NCBI RefSeq assembly: GCF_009709575.1
Contig: NZ_WIXO01000001.1
Span: forward strand, 1,736,001 to 1,800,000
Reading direction: 5' to 3'
DNA from: Streptomyces taklimakanensis
Lineage (GTDB): Bacteria > Actinomycetota > Actinomycetes > Streptomycetales > Streptomycetaceae
DNA length: 64,000 nucleotides
In this document: positions 55,053 to 64,000 of the stretch, piece after piece
Layout of the letters: every line of letters starts with the position of its first letter
Numbering within the stretch: position 1 is the first letter of the stretch
The notes under the pieces: model-generated
Told to the model about the DNA's origin: nothing
The model's database searches: none
What the model saw: the letters and a program-made list of their open reading frames with translations, nothing else
Program-made: the position numbers and the translations under genes

Positions 55053-56006
55053 ATGAGCCACAACCAGCCGCCTCCACAGCCGGGCCCGTACGGCGGGCAG
55101 CACCCGCAGGGCGGCTACGGCCATCCGCAGCAGCCGGGGCAGCACCCGCAGGGGCAGCCGCAGCCCGGGATGGGGATGCCCCCGGCCCAGCCGGGGTACG
55201 GCTACCCGCAACAGCCGCAGCAGCCGGGGTACGGCTACCCGCAACAGCCGGGGTACGGCTACCCGCAGCAGCCCGGCGGTCACATGCCCCCGCCCCCGCC
55301 GGGCGGTGGCGGCAAGGGCAAGACGATCGGCATCGTCGTCGGTGCCGTGGCGGTCGTGGCCGCGCTGGCGGTCGGCGCCTGGCTCCTCTTCGGCGGCAGT
55401 GGTGGCGGCGACATCGCCGACGACGGCAGGCGGTACAAGCTGACCACGCCCGAGACGGTGCTCGGCGGCGAGTACAAGAAGGCCGCCGACGACGGGGACG
55501 AGTTGGACGCGGAGGACATCAAGGAGATCGAGGGGCTCGGAGTCGAGAACCCGCAGACCGCGGCCGCCAACTACGAGGCCGGGGACAGCCCCGTCAACCA
55601 GAAGCTGCTGACCTTCAGCGGTGTGTGGGGAGAGGTCGAGGATCCCGAAGCGGTCGTCGACGCCATGTTCAAGGTGATCGAGGAGAAGGCCAACGAGTCC
55701 CCCGGCATCGGCGAGAGCGGCGACGAGGGGACGGCCGAGCTCGTCGGCGAGCCGAAGGAGTTCACCCCCGAGGGCCTGGAGAACGCGGTCCTGAAGTGCC
55801 AGGAGATCAAGATCACCGGTGACGGCTCCTCGGAGATCGGCCAGAACTTCACCATCCCCTACTGCATATGGGGCGACCACAGCACCGTCGCGTACTCCGT
55901 GACCACCGACGTGGCCTCGGTGATCACCGGTAGGAGCCAGAGCCTCGACGAGGCCGCCGAGCTGGTGGCGAAGCTCCGCGGCGACGTGCTCGTCGAGATC
56001 GAGTGA
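55053..56006 (+). CDS. membrane protein with Gln/Pro/Gly/Tyr repeats and exported domain
   Basis: A 317-aa protein. Residues 1-85 are low complexity with PGYGYPQQ repeats, a membrane helix lies near 91-110 (IGIVVGAVAVVAALAVGAWL), and an exported domain of about 200 residues follows with two cysteines (VLKCQEIKI, PYCIWGDHS) that may pair. This is a common layout of Streptomyces proteins of unknown role. The ATG has AAAGGGGGA upstream. It is divergent from valS with 145 bp between. Confidence 0.8.
   Translation: MSHNQPPPQPGPYGGQHPQGGYGHPQQPGQHPQGQPQPGMGMPPAQPGYGYPQQPQQPGYGYPQQPGYGYPQQPGGHMPPPPPGGGGKGKTIGIVVGAVAVVAALAVGAWLLFGGSGGGDIADDGRRYKLTTPETVLGGEYKKAADDGDELDAEDIKEIEGLGVENPQTAAANYEAGDSPVNQKLLTFSGVWGEVEDPEAVVDAMFKVIEEKANESPGIGESGDEGTAELVGEPKEFTPEGLENAVLKCQEIKITGDGSSEIGQNFTIPYCIWGDHSTVAYSVTTDVASVITGRSQSLDEAAELVAKLRGDVLVEIE
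55187..55290. repeat. PGYGYPQQ-coding repeats
   Basis: Near-perfect tandem units GGGGTACGGCTACCCGCAAC encode PGYGYPQQ three times within the disordered N-terminus. Confidence 0.85.
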
Positions 56007-56025
56007 CCACACCCGAACGACGCAA

Positions 56026-56065
56026 GCGGCGGGGCCGCCCGGATCACTCCGGGCGGCCCCGCCGC
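56026..56065. terminator. bidirectional terminator upstream of the clpX stop
   Basis: A perfect 17-bp stem (56026-56042 with 56049-56065) and 6-base loop, with an outer AACGACG/CGTCGTT pair, lies between the convergent repeat-protein gene and clpX. Confidence 0.85.
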
Positions 56066-56098
56066 CTTCTCGTCGTTCGGGACCGCTCCCGCCCGTCC

Positions 56099-57388
<1,290 letters not shown>

Positions 57389-57510
57389 GAGGTGCTTCTC
57401 CTTCGCCTGGGATCCGTCGAGTTCCACGAACCCGGGTGCTTGCTCTGGGCCTTCGCGGGGGCGGCCCCCGGACCCCTTATGACGGTACCCTGCCCGACCC
57501 CCCGAGTGGG

Positions 57511-57541
57511 CCCCCCTCGGACCGACTCGACCCGAGGGGGG
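57511..57541 (-). terminator. hairpin between clpP2 and clpX
   Basis: A 10-bp stem (57511-57520 with 57532-57541) and 11-base loop lie 28 bases after the clpP2 stop. It may terminate or attenuate transcription before clpX. Confidence 0.6.
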
Positions 57542-57568
57542 CGGAAATGTTCGGGGAATCCGTCGAGC

Positions 57569-58255
57569 CTAACCCATCCCCACGGAGGTCTTGCGGGTGG
57601 AGATGATCTGGTCGATCAGCCCGTACTCGAGCGACTCCTCGGCGGTGAGGATCTTGTCCCGCTCGATGTCCTGGCTGATCTGCTCGATCGGCTTGCTGGA
57701 GTGCTTGGCCAGCATCTCCTCCAGCTGGGTCCGCATCCGCTGGACCTCGTTGGCGGCGATCTCCAGGTCGGAGACCTGACCGCGGCCGGTCTCGCTGTAC
57801 GGCTGGTGGATCAGGATCCGCGCGTTGGGCAGCGCCATCCGCTTGCCGGGGGTACCGGCGGCGAGCAGCACGGCCGCGGCGGAGGCCGCCTGCCCCATGC
57901 AGACGGTCTGGATGTCCGGCTTGACGAACTGCATCGTGTCGTAGATGGCCGTCAGCGCCGTGAAGGACCCGCCCGGGCTGTTGACGTAGATCGAGATGTC
58001 GCGGTCCGGGTCCATCGACTCCAGGCACAGCAGCTGCGCCATGACGTCGTTGGCGGAGGCGTCGTCGATCTGCACGCCGAGGAAGATCACGCGCTCCTCG
58101 AAGAGCTTCGCGTACGGGTCGTACTCCCGCACGCCCTGCGAGGTGCGCTCCACGAAGCGCGGAACGACGTACCGGGCCTCGGGCGAGGGGCCGTTGTAGC
58201 GGGCCTCCAGCCGGTCGTAGATGCCGGCGCCGGGGAAGGTGTGCTGACTGTTCAT
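57569..58255 (-). CDS. clpP2: ATP-dependent Clp protease proteolytic subunit 2
   Basis: A 228-aa serine protease. The catalytic triad regions are [15 protein letters not shown] (Ser), [11 protein letters not shown] (His) and QDIERDKIL (Asp). The N-terminus [20 protein letters not shown] is longer than ClpP1. In Streptomyces ClpP1P2 form the main housekeeping Clp protease. The start lies 64 bp after the clpP1 stop. Confidence 0.96.
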   Translation of the reverse strand: MNSQHTFPGAGIYDRLEARYNGPSPEARYVVPRFVERTSQGVREYDPYAKLFEERVIFLGVQIDDASANDVMAQLLCLESMDPDRDISIYVNSPGGSFTALTAIYDTMQFVKPDIQTVCMGQAASAAAVLLAAGTPGKRMALPNARILIHQPYSETGRGQVSDLEIAANEVQRMRTQLEEMLAKHSSKPIEQISQDIERDKILTAEESLEYGLIDQIISTRKTSVGMG

Positions 58256-58319
58256 GGGGCTGTACACCGTTCTGGAGAGATGGACTGGCTGCGGTGCCGG
58301 GCTACGGGGCTCGGGGCGC

Positions 58320-58934
58320 TCACGCGCCCGTACCGCCACCACCCGGGAGCTGCGCGGCGGAGCCGTAGACCTCGTCGATCAGGCCGTACTCCTTGGCCTC
58401 CTGGGCGGTGAACCAGCGGTCGCGGTCGGCGTCGCGGTTCCACTGCTCCTCGGACTGCCCGGTGTGCAGCGCGGACAGCCGCGCCATCTTCTTCTTGGTG
58501 CGCAGCAACTGCTCGGCGTGGATCTTGATGTCCGAGGCCGAGCCCGCCAGGCCCGCGGAGGGCTGGTGGATGAGGATCTCCGCGTTCGGGAGGGCGAAGC
58601 GCTTGCCGGGGGTGCCCGCGCTCAGCAGGAACTGTCCCATGGACGCGGCCAGGCCCATCGCGATGGTCACCACGTCGTTCTTGATGTACTGCATGGTGTC
58701 GTAGATCGCCATGCCGGCCGTGATGGAGCCACCCGGGCTGTTGATGTAGAGGTAGATGTCCTTGTCCGGGTCAGCGGCCAGGAGGAGCAGCTGAGCGGTG
58801 ATCCGGTTGGCGATCTCGTCGTCGACCGGCTGGCCGAGGAAGATGATCCGCTCGTTGAGCAGCCGGTTGTAGACCTGGTCGCCGAGGCCACCGATGGTCG
58901 GCTCGGTGGCGGCGGAAGGCATCGGAAGCGTCAC
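58320..58934 (-). CDS. clpP1: ATP-dependent Clp protease proteolytic subunit 1
   Basis: A 204-aa serine protease. The triad regions are [15 protein letters not shown] (Ser), [12 protein letters not shown] (His) and [14 protein letters not shown] (Asp). The GTG start has AGGTGG upstream. An in-frame ATG four codons later (MPSAATEPT) is the alternative. Two boxes matching the ClgR consensus lie upstream, consistent with activation of clpP1P2 by ClgR. Confidence 0.96.
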   Translation of the reverse strand: MTLPMPSAATEPTIGGLGDQVYNRLLNERIIFLGQPVDDEIANRITAQLLLLAADPDKDIYLYINSPGGSITAGMAIYDTMQYIKNDVVTIAMGLAASMGQFLLSAGTPGKRFALPNAEILIHQPSAGLAGSASDIKIHAEQLLRTKKKMARLSALHTGQSEEQWNRDADRDRWFTAQEAKEYGLIDEVYGSAAQLPGGGGTGA

Positions 58935-59050
58935 GTGTCCACCTGCTCGTGTCGGACGGCTGCGGTCTCTCACAGGGCCGTCTCTGGGGTCTTGTCTGTA
59001 CTTGGGACCCTAACGCGCGGGTCCTGACGCGCCATCCCGGTCCGAGAACT

Positions 59051-59064
59051 GTTCGCTGTCAGCG
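59051..59064 (+). promoter_or_regulatory. ClgR-type box 1 upstream of clpP1
   Basis: GTTCGC-TGTCA-GCG matches exactly the GTTCGC-N5-GCG motif I recall for ClgR, the activator of clp genes in Streptomyces. It lies about 117 bp upstream of the clpP1 start. Confidence 0.65.
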
Positions 59065-59099
59065 CAGGGAGCGTTCCCGCAGGTGAGGTCGGCGTGTTC

Positions 59100-59113
59100 C
59101 GCCGTACGCGAAC
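59100..59113 (-). promoter_or_regulatory. ClgR-type box 2 upstream of clpP1
   Basis: The minus strand reads GTTCGC-GTACG-GCG, a second exact match to the same motif, but it overlaps the left arm of the tig terminator hairpin, so its match could be a by-product of that structure. Confidence 0.4.
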
Positions 59114-59157
59114 GGGCCCGCACGCGGTGTCGCGCACGGGCCCGTTCCGTCGTACGG
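59102..59157 (-). terminator. terminator of tig
   Basis: An 11-bp core stem (59110-59120 with 59137-59147) with an outer 7-bp stem (59102-59108 with 59151-59157) lies 14 bases after the tig stop. Confidence 0.78.
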
Positions 59158-59171
59158 GGGCGTTCCCGGGA

Positions 59172-60569
59172 TCAGTCCTCGGAGGTGCCGGACTCCTCGT
59201 CGGCCCGCTTCTCGCCCTGCTGCTCGGCGGAGGCCTCGACGGTCTCGCCGTCCTCGTCCTCGTCGTCGAGGGCGACGACGTCACCGTTGGAGTCGGTGAC
59301 CTTGGCGGCCTCGACGACGACCGCGAGGGCCTTGCCGCGGGCGACCTCGCCGACGAGCATCGGCACCTGGCCGCTCTCGACGACGGCCTGGGCGAACTGG
59401 TCGGGGCTCATGCCGGAGGACTGGGCACGCCGCATGAGGTGCTCGGTGAGCTCCTCCTGGCTGACGTTCAGCTTCTCCTTGTTGACCAGCTCGTCGAGGA
59501 TGAACTGGGTGCGGATGCCCTTCTCCGCCTGCTCCTTGAGCTCGGTCTCGAACTCCTCCTCGGACTTCTCCTGGAGCTTCAGGTAGGTCTCCAGGTCCAT
59601 GCCCATCTGGGAGAGCTGGTGGTTGACCAGGTTGTGCTTGCGGGTGTTGACCTCGTCCTGGAGGAGCTTCTCCGGGATCGGGACCTCCACCAGGCCGATC
59701 AGCTCGTCGAGCACCTTCTCCTGGGCCTGGGTGGCCTGGTCGTACCTCTTCATCCGCTCCAGGCGCTTGCGGCTGTCGGCCCTCAGCTCCTCGAGGGTGT
59801 CGAACTCGCTGGCCATCTGGGCGAAGTCGTCGTCCAGCTCGGGGAGTTCACGGGCGGAGACGGAGGTGACCTCCACCGTGACCTCGGCCTCGCGACCGGC
59901 GGCGGAGCCGCCCTTGAGCTCGGAGGTGAAAGTCGCCGAACCGCCGGCCTCCAGACCGGTGACGGCCTCGTCGATGCCGTCCAGCAGCTCGCCGGAGCCG
60001 ATGGTGTAGTCGATGCCCTTGGCGACGCCGTCCTCCAGGACCTCGCCGTCGACCCGGGCCTCCAGGTCGATCTTGACGACGTCGCCCTCGGCGGCGGCGC
60101 GCTCGACGACGGTGGTGGAGGCGAAGCGCTCGCGGAGCTGCTCGACCGACTTCTCCACGTCCTCGTCGGTGACCTCGACGGCGTCGACGGTGACCTCGAT
60201 GCCGGAGTAGTCCGGGATCTCGATGGCCGGGCGGATGTCCACCTCGGCGGTGAAGGCGAGAAGCTCGTTGTCCTTCAGCTCGGTGATGTCGACCTCGGGC
60301 TGGCCCAGCGGGCTCAGCTCACCCTCCTCGACGGCCTCCTGGTAGAGCTTGGGAAGCGCGTCGTTGACCGCCTCCTCCAGCACCGCACCGCGGCCGAAGC
60401 GCTGGTCGATCACCCGGGCCGGCACCTTGCCCTTGCGGAAGCCGGGCACCGTGACCTGCTGGTTGATCTTCTTGTACGCCGCGTCGAGGCTGGGCTTGAG
60501 CTCCTCGAAGGGCACCTCGACAGTGAGCCGAACCCGAGTGGGGTTCAGGGTCTCCACGGCGCTCTTCAC
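59172..60569 (-). CDS. tig: trigger factor chaperone
   Basis: A 465-aa ribosome-bound chaperone and peptidyl-prolyl isomerase. The ribosome-binding signature is [16 protein letters not shown] near residues 33-48. The PPIase domain (about 150-240) shows [15 protein letters not shown] and [20 protein letters not shown], and the long helical C-terminal arm follows, ending in an acidic tail. The GTG start has AAGGAG. It lies just upstream of clpP1 as in many bacteria. Confidence 0.97.
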   Translation of the reverse strand: MKSAVETLNPTRVRLTVEVPFEELKPSLDAAYKKINQQVTVPGFRKGKVPARVIDQRFGRGAVLEEAVNDALPKLYQEAVEEGELSPLGQPEVDITELKDNELLAFTAEVDIRPAIEIPDYSGIEVTVDAVEVTDEDVEKSVEQLRERFASTTVVERAAAEGDVVKIDLEARVDGEVLEDGVAKGIDYTIGSGELLDGIDEAVTGLEAGGSATFTSELKGGSAAGREAEVTVEVTSVSARELPELDDDFAQMASEFDTLEELRADSRKRLERMKRYDQATQAQEKVLDELIGLVEVPIPEKLLQDEVNTRKHNLVNHQLSQMGMDLETYLKLQEKSEEEFETELKEQAEKGIRTQFILDELVNKEKLNVSQEELTEHLMRRAQSSGMSPDQFAQAVVESGQVPMLVGEVARGKALAVVVEAAKVTDSNGDVVALDDEDEDGETVEASAEQQGEKRADEESGTSED

Positions 60570-60667
60570 GGTCGGTCTCCTTGGGGCTGACTGCTGGGAA
60601 CTTCTACTTGTTGAGGCGCCCCGCACGCAGACACGACACAGACAGGCGCGTCTTTCATAGTACGTGG

Positions 60668-60741
60668 TCGGGGTGGCCGGATTCGAACCGACGACCTTCC
60701 GCTCCCAAAGCGGACGCGCTACCAAGCTGCGCCACACCCCG
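60668..60741 (-). tRNA. tRNA-Pro(TGG)
   Basis: A 74-nt tRNA, CGGGGTGTGGCGCAG... ending CCACCCCGA. The anticodon stem-loop TCCGC-TTTGGGA-GCGGA gives anticodon TGG. The T arm is GTCGGTTCGAATCCGGC. No CCA is encoded. It lies 98 bp upstream of tig on the same strand. Confidence 0.97.
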
Positions 60742-60804
60742 TCCGTGCGACACGTAGCGTACATGCCGTACGATGCGGAGCGTGCCGCGAACGGTCACCG
60801 CCGG

Positions 60805-60833
60805 TTGGCCGGCCCGGATCATCCGGTTATGAT
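60805..60833 (+). promoter_or_regulatory. vegetative promoter of tRNA-Gly
   Basis: TTGGCC, a 17-base spacer and TATGAT, ending 38 bases before the tRNA, fit a main-sigma-factor promoter. Confidence 0.6.
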
Positions 60834-60871
60834 CGGTCCACTCCGTGATCCACGGCGATCCACGGCGCGTT

Positions 60872-60945
60872 GCGGGCGTAGCTCAATGGTAGAGCCCCAG
60901 TCTTCCAAACTGGCTACGCGGGTTCGATTCCCGTCGCCCGCTCCA
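60872..60945 (+). tRNA. tRNA-Gly(TCC) with encoded CCA
   Basis: A 71-nt body (60872-60942), GCGGGCGTAGCTCAATGG... CGCCCGCT. The anticodon stem-loop CCAGT-CTTCCAA-ACTGG gives anticodon TCC. The T arm is GCGGGTTCGATTCCCGT. The next three bases are CCA, so the 3' end is encoded here, unlike the other tRNAs in the window. Confidence 0.97.
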
Positions 60946-60948
60946 CGG

Positions 60949-60985
60949 CCACGGCCCGGCTCCCCCCAGGGGAGCCGGGCCGTGG
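60949..60985. terminator. terminator after tRNA-Gly
   Basis: A perfect 17-bp stem (60949-60965 with 60969-60985) with a three-base loop lies directly after tRNA-Gly and also faces the stop of the 64-aa gene. Confidence 0.85.
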
Positions 60986-61035
60986 TGTCGTTGCCGCCCG
61001 TTCGCCAGCGGCGGAACCGACGGGGCGGGCGGGAT

Positions 61036-61230
61036 TCAGAAGCTGATCTGGTTGATCGACTCGGCGAGCGAGTTGAGGAAGCGGTTTATCGACGGGGCCA
61101 TGCCCGTGGAGGCCAGGAAGAAGCCGAAGAGGGCCGCGACGAACGCGGGCCCCGCCTTCAGTGAGCCACCCCGAATGAGCACGATCATGATGATCGCCAG
61201 GAGTAGCACCACCGACAGTGAAATGGCCAC
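61036..61230 (-). CDS. 64-aa membrane protein
   Basis: A small protein with two hydrophobic segments (ISLSVVLLLAIIMIVLI and FVAALFGFFLASTGMA) and a conserved-looking end INRFLNSLAESINQISF. It starts at GTG. Unknown family, but codon bias is normal and the length is bounded by the tRNA-Gly terminator. Likely a two-pass membrane peptide. Confidence 0.7.
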   Translation of the reverse strand: MAISLSVVLLLAIIMIVLIRGGSLKAGPAFVAALFGFFLASTGMAPSINRFLNSLAESINQISF

Positions 61231-61697
61231 AACTGATCACACCCTCGGTCGCAACGCCTCTGGACCGGCGACGCCGGCCCGGGGACCCTCCGCCGCGTCC
61301 CCGCCGGTGACCATCGTGCCACCAACTCCCGCCCAGGTGGAGGCAGAAGACGGATCGAGAGCTTCCGGGCGTGTCTGCGACAACCGGACTCCGGCCCGGC
61401 GGGAACGGGCACGCCACCCCCACCGGACCCCACCGCCGTCGGTGCGCGCCGGGAGGTCCGATCGGGGGAACGACACCCCATTGTCGATATCACCGATATT
61501 TCGGGCACAAAAGACGCATGGCTTCCGACCGGCGTCGCCCTTGCCCACACAACGGGCATCCCTCCGGGAGATCCACCGTCGCACCGTCCGGACGGCCCGC
61601 GGGAGCGGCCGGAGGCGTCCGGGAGTGAAAATGCCTCCGGGGGTGGGAGGGGCAGCGCGGATTTACCTGCGGTTCGAATCCCATTAAGGTGCGGCAG
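61231..61697. other. 467-bp intergenic region between the 64-aa gene and the acyltransferase gene
   Basis: The divergent region holds a direct repeat CGATAT-CAC-CGATAT (61485-61499) in a locally AT-rich patch and probably both promoters. AAGG at 61686-61689 is the ribosome site of the acyltransferase. No gene with normal codon bias is seen. Confidence 0.5.
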
Positions 61698-62891
61698 ATG
61701 TTCCACGCTGGCTACGAGCGTTCCCCACTCCCCCCGGACCGGCCGGACACGGCCCCGCGCCCGGTGTCGTCGGCACCGGAGGCCACCCCGACCGGACCTG
61801 GCGGTTCCGGGAGCGCCGGGCGGCGGGACGCGTTCTTCGACAACGCGAAGTTCCTGGCGATCGTGCTGGTCGTCGTGGGCCACGCCTGGGGGCCGCTCCT
61901 GAGCGACTCGCGGGCCGTGCAGGCCGCGTACAACTTCGTGTACGCCTTCCACATGCCGGCCTTCATCGTCCTCTCCGGCTACCTCTCCCGGAACTTCGAC
62001 ATGCGTCCGGGACGTCTGCGGCGGCTGGTGACCACCGTGGTGGTGCCGTACGTGGTCTTCGAGACCGCCTACACCCTGTACCGGCGGGTCGGGGACTCCG
62101 TCGACCACCCCATCAGCCTGCTCGACCCCTGGTACCTGTCGTGGTTCCTGCTGGCGCTGTTCGTCTGGCGGCTGACCACCCCGCTGTGGCAGGTGGTGCG
62201 GTGGCCCGTCCCGCTGGCGGTGGGGATCTCCCTGCTGGCCTCCGTCTCCCCCCAGACCGGCGGCGACCTGCACCTTCAGCGGATCCTGCAGTTCCTGCCG
62301 TTCTTCGTCATCGGGCTCAACCTGCGCCGCGAGCACTTCGAGCTCCTGCGGCACCGCGCGGTGCGGTGGGCGGCCGGGCTCGTCCTGCCGGCGGCCCTGG
62401 TCTTCGCCTACTGGTCGGTGCCCCGGATGAACCCGTCCTGGTTCTACCGCAACAACAGCGGCCAGGAACTGGGCGTGCCCTGGTGGACGGGCGCGTCGAT
62501 GACCCTGGCGTTGACCGTCTGCTCCCTGGTGCTGGCCGCGTGCTTCCTCGCCCTGGTGCCCCGGCGTCGCACCTGGTTCACCGCGCTGGGCACCGGCACG
62601 CTCTACGCCTACCTGCTGCACGGCTTCTTCATCCTGACCGCGCGCTTCCTGGGCTGGTACGACGTGGCGTGGGTCGCCACCCCGGCCGGTGAGATCGCGG
62701 TGTCGGCCGTCTTCACGGTCCTGGCCGTGGTGCTGTGCACCCCGCTGGTACGGCGGCTGGCGCGCCCCGTGGTGGAACCCAACGTGGAGTGGCTCTTCCG
62801 CGAGCCCGGCTCCGGCCCGACCGGCCCGACCGGAGCCGGACCGGACCGCGAGCGGTCCGCGAGCGCCCCTCGGGACCCCGTGCGGCGCTGA
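61698..62891 (+). CDS. acyltransferase 3 / fucose 4-O-acetylase-like membrane protein
   Basis: A 397-aa membrane protein with about ten segments. The N-terminal signature RDAFFDNAKFLAIVLVVVGH places the conserved histidine in the first helix, as in acyltransferase-3/WcaJ-OafA type enzymes that O-acetylate sugars of envelope glycans. Later FHMPAFIVLSGYLSRNF (FHMPxFxxxSGxL) is typical of the fucose 4-O-acetylase subgroup. Start ATG is eight bases after AAGG. A GTG nine bases earlier overlaps that site. It is convergent with nfi, 14 bp apart. Confidence 0.87.
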   Translation: MFHAGYERSPLPPDRPDTAPRPVSSAPEATPTGPGGSGSAGRRDAFFDNAKFLAIVLVVVGHAWGPLLSDSRAVQAAYNFVYAFHMPAFIVLSGYLSRNFDMRPGRLRRLVTTVVVPYVVFETAYTLYRRVGDSVDHPISLLDPWYLSWFLLALFVWRLTTPLWQVVRWPVPLAVGISLLASVSPQTGGDLHLQRILQFLPFFVIGLNLRREHFELLRHRAVRWAAGLVLPAALVFAYWSVPRMNPSWFYRNNSGQELGVPWWTGASMTLALTVCSLVLAACFLALVPRRRTWFTALGTGTLYAYLLHGFFILTARFLGWYDVAWVATPAGEIAVSAVFTVLAVVLCTPLVRRLARPVVEPNVEWLFREPGSGPTGPTGAGPDRERSASAPRDPVRR

Positions 62892-62905
62892 CCCGAAGGA
62901 CATCG

Positions 62906-63640
62906 CTACCGTCGCGCGGCGCCGCGCGGCTCCCGCCGTCCCCCGGTGATCCCACCGAGGACCCTGCGGCCGAGCCCGTCGGCGCCGCGCGTCGTCTCCG
63001 GAAGGCGGTAGCGGGGCGCCAGGCGCAGCGTGTGGGCGCAGGCGTGCTCCAGGCCGATCCCGTGACCGGCCGACACGAACACCGGCTTGACGCCCGACCG
63101 GGTGCGCAGCGCCCGCCCCACCACCTCGGGCGGGTCCCGCCGTTCGTCCAACAGCGGCGAGGAGTCCCCGCGCGCCGGTCCCGGCTCGGTGTGGGAGAAG
63201 ACGAAGGGCGACTTGGCCACGCCGAAGCACGGCAGCCCGGTCAGCACCCCCAGGTGCACCGCCAGCCCGGCCCGGCGGGGGTGGGCGTAGCCGTAGCCGT
63301 CGCAGACCACCAGTTCGGGTGGGTCCGACAGCCTCTCCAGAGCCGCCAACACCCCGGGCAACTCCCGGAAGGCCAGCAGGCCGGGCACGTACGGGAAGCC
63401 GCCGCGTCCGGTGTGGACGGCCTCCTCGACGACCTCCAGGGTCCCGGCGTCCAGCACCACGGCCGCGGCGACCGTCAGGCCGCTCTCCTCGTCGTAGGAG
63501 ACGTCGACCCCGGCGATCCTGCGCACCTCCCCCGGCGCGGGGCCGGGGGAGGTCAGGTCCGCGGCCCGCCGGATCCGCTCCTGCTCGGCGATCGCCTCCG
63601 CCTCCGTGGCGGGCCACCACCGGTCCGTCGGCGCTTCCAC
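62906..63640 (-). CDS. nfi: endonuclease V
   Basis: A 244-aa enzyme that cuts DNA or RNA next to inosine. The motifs are RRIAGVDVSYDEE (catalytic Asp), FPYVPGLLAFRELPGVLAAL, VVCDGYGYAHPRRAGLAVHLG (where VDGxGxAHPR is usual) and LPCFGVAKSPF. The C-terminal 40 residues are basic. The GTG start has GGGAGGG upstream. Its position next to the SpoIIE-type phosphatase suggests no clear operon partner. Confidence 0.92.
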   Translation of the reverse strand: MEAPTDRWWPATEAEAIAEQERIRRAADLTSPGPAPGEVRRIAGVDVSYDEESGLTVAAAVVLDAGTLEVVEEAVHTGRGGFPYVPGLLAFRELPGVLAALERLSDPPELVVCDGYGYAHPRRAGLAVHLGVLTGLPCFGVAKSPFVFSHTEPGPARGDSSPLLDERRDPPEVVGRALRTRSGVKPVFVSAGHGIGLEHACAHTLRLAPRYRLPETTRGADGLGRRVLGGITGGRREPRGAARR

Positions 63641-63696
63641 GTTCCCTCCCTCTCCCCCTTCGCCCCGGCCGCCCCGCGGACCGCCCCGGACCGCCG

Positions 63697-64000
63697 TCAG
63701 TCGCGCCGGAGCAGCAGCAGGGCCCGGTCGTCGTTGACGTCCCGGGCGACCGCCTCGATCAGGTGCCAGGCGGCGCCCTCGAAGCCGGCGACCACGAAGC
63801 GGTCGGCCTCGCCCGTCAGTCGGTCGATGCCCTCGGCCAGTTCGCGGTCGGCCCTCTCCACCAGGCCGTCGGTGAACAGCATCAGCACGTCGCCGGGGCG
63901 CAGACTGCCCTTGACCGCGTCGAACCGGGCACCGTCGTAGACACCCAGCAGCGGCCCCTCGCCGGCCTTCTCCTCCCAGCATCCGCTGCCCGCGCTCCGC
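63697..64000 (-). CDS. C-terminal part of a SpoIIE/PP2C-type phosphatase (cut by window edge)
   Basis: About 100 codons run from the right edge to a stop at 63697. Residues seen are GEGPLLGVYDGARF, RPGDVLMLFTDGLVERAD and VNDDRALLLLRRD, the last two metal-binding motifs of PP2C-like SpoIIE phosphatases (FTDGLxE and DDxxLL). These proteins usually dephosphorylate anti-sigma antagonists. N-terminal sensor domains lie outside the window. Confidence 0.88.
   Translation of the reverse strand, partial: RSAGSGCWEEKAGEGPLLGVYDGARFDAVKGSLRPGDVLMLFTDGLVERADRELAEGIDRLTGEADRFVVAGFEGAAWHLIEAVARDVNDDRALLLLRRD

Noticed and set aside
50990..55822. 1610-aa plus-strand frame covering folC and valS
   Set aside because: Antisense to two enzymes with complete signature motifs. 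No recognisable domain.
59100..59157. Large palindrome upstream of clpP1 as a regulator operator only
   Set aside because: Its position right after the tig stop and the long stem fit a terminator. The ClgR-like match inside it is kept only at low confidence.

Overview
The window is chromosomal DNA from a high-GC actinomycete, almost certainly Streptomyces or a very close relative. The evidence is the strong G/C preference at third codon positions, frequent GTG starts, two ClpP paralogues next to ClpX, an RNase E with its catalytic core in the middle of a very long disordered protein, and a gene order (comEA, degV, leuS, nadD, proA, proB, obgE, rplU/rpmA, rne, mre cluster, folC, valS, clpX, clpP2, clpP1, tig) that I recognise as the Streptomyces core arrangement. 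I see no prophage, insertion sequence, CRISPR array or rRNA gene. Most genes lie on the minus strand.

Layout from left to right. (1) 0-9.8 kb: comEA, a DegV protein, a coiled-coil membrane protein, a divergent glcD-glcF-like oxidase pair, and leuS preceded by what looks like a ribosome-mediated leucine attenuator. (2) 9.7-13.3 kb: two near-identical tRNA-Ala(GGC) genes flanking a GT87-like membrane glycosyltransferase and a small zinc-ribbon gene, then rsfS and a histidine phosphatase. (3) 13.4-22.8 kb: an LCP-like envelope protein, nadD, a tiny membrane protein, a membrane M48 protease, two single-pass membrane proteins sharing an FDESFVRAA motif, and proline synthesis (proA, proB). (4) 22.8-32.8 kb: a wall-glycopolymer island with three TagF-like glycerophosphotransferase proteins and galE, placed between proB and obgE. 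(5) 32.8-43.3 kb: obgE, rpmA, rplU, rne, two radical-SAM-related proteins and a GNAT enzyme. (6) 43.3-55 kb: the rod/spore-wall elongation cluster (mreB, mreC, mreD, PBP2, rodA) with ndk, folC and valS upstream. (7) 55-64 kb: a Gln/Pro/Tyr-rich membrane protein, clpX, clpP2, clpP1, tig, tRNA-Pro, tRNA-Gly, a 64-aa membrane protein, an acyltransferase, endonuclease V and the end of a SpoIIE-type phosphatase cut by the window edge.

The functional themes are envelope building (LCP-like protein, TagF proteins, mre cluster, GT87, acyltransferase), protein synthesis and quality control (two aminoacyl-tRNA synthetases, L21, L27, Obg, RsfS, trigger factor, ClpXP) and small-molecule housekeeping (NAD, proline, folate, nucleotides). 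The observations I would follow up first are the leuS leader peptide attenuator, the six-copy basic/APAGPP module and H1-like tail in RNase E, the TagF island, the FDESFVRAA paralogue pair, the LCP-like protein lacking the usual active-site Arg/Asp, and two ClgR-type boxes upstream of clpP1. Start codons were chosen by eye from ribosome-binding sites and family N-termini. Family names are from recognised motifs, not from database searches.
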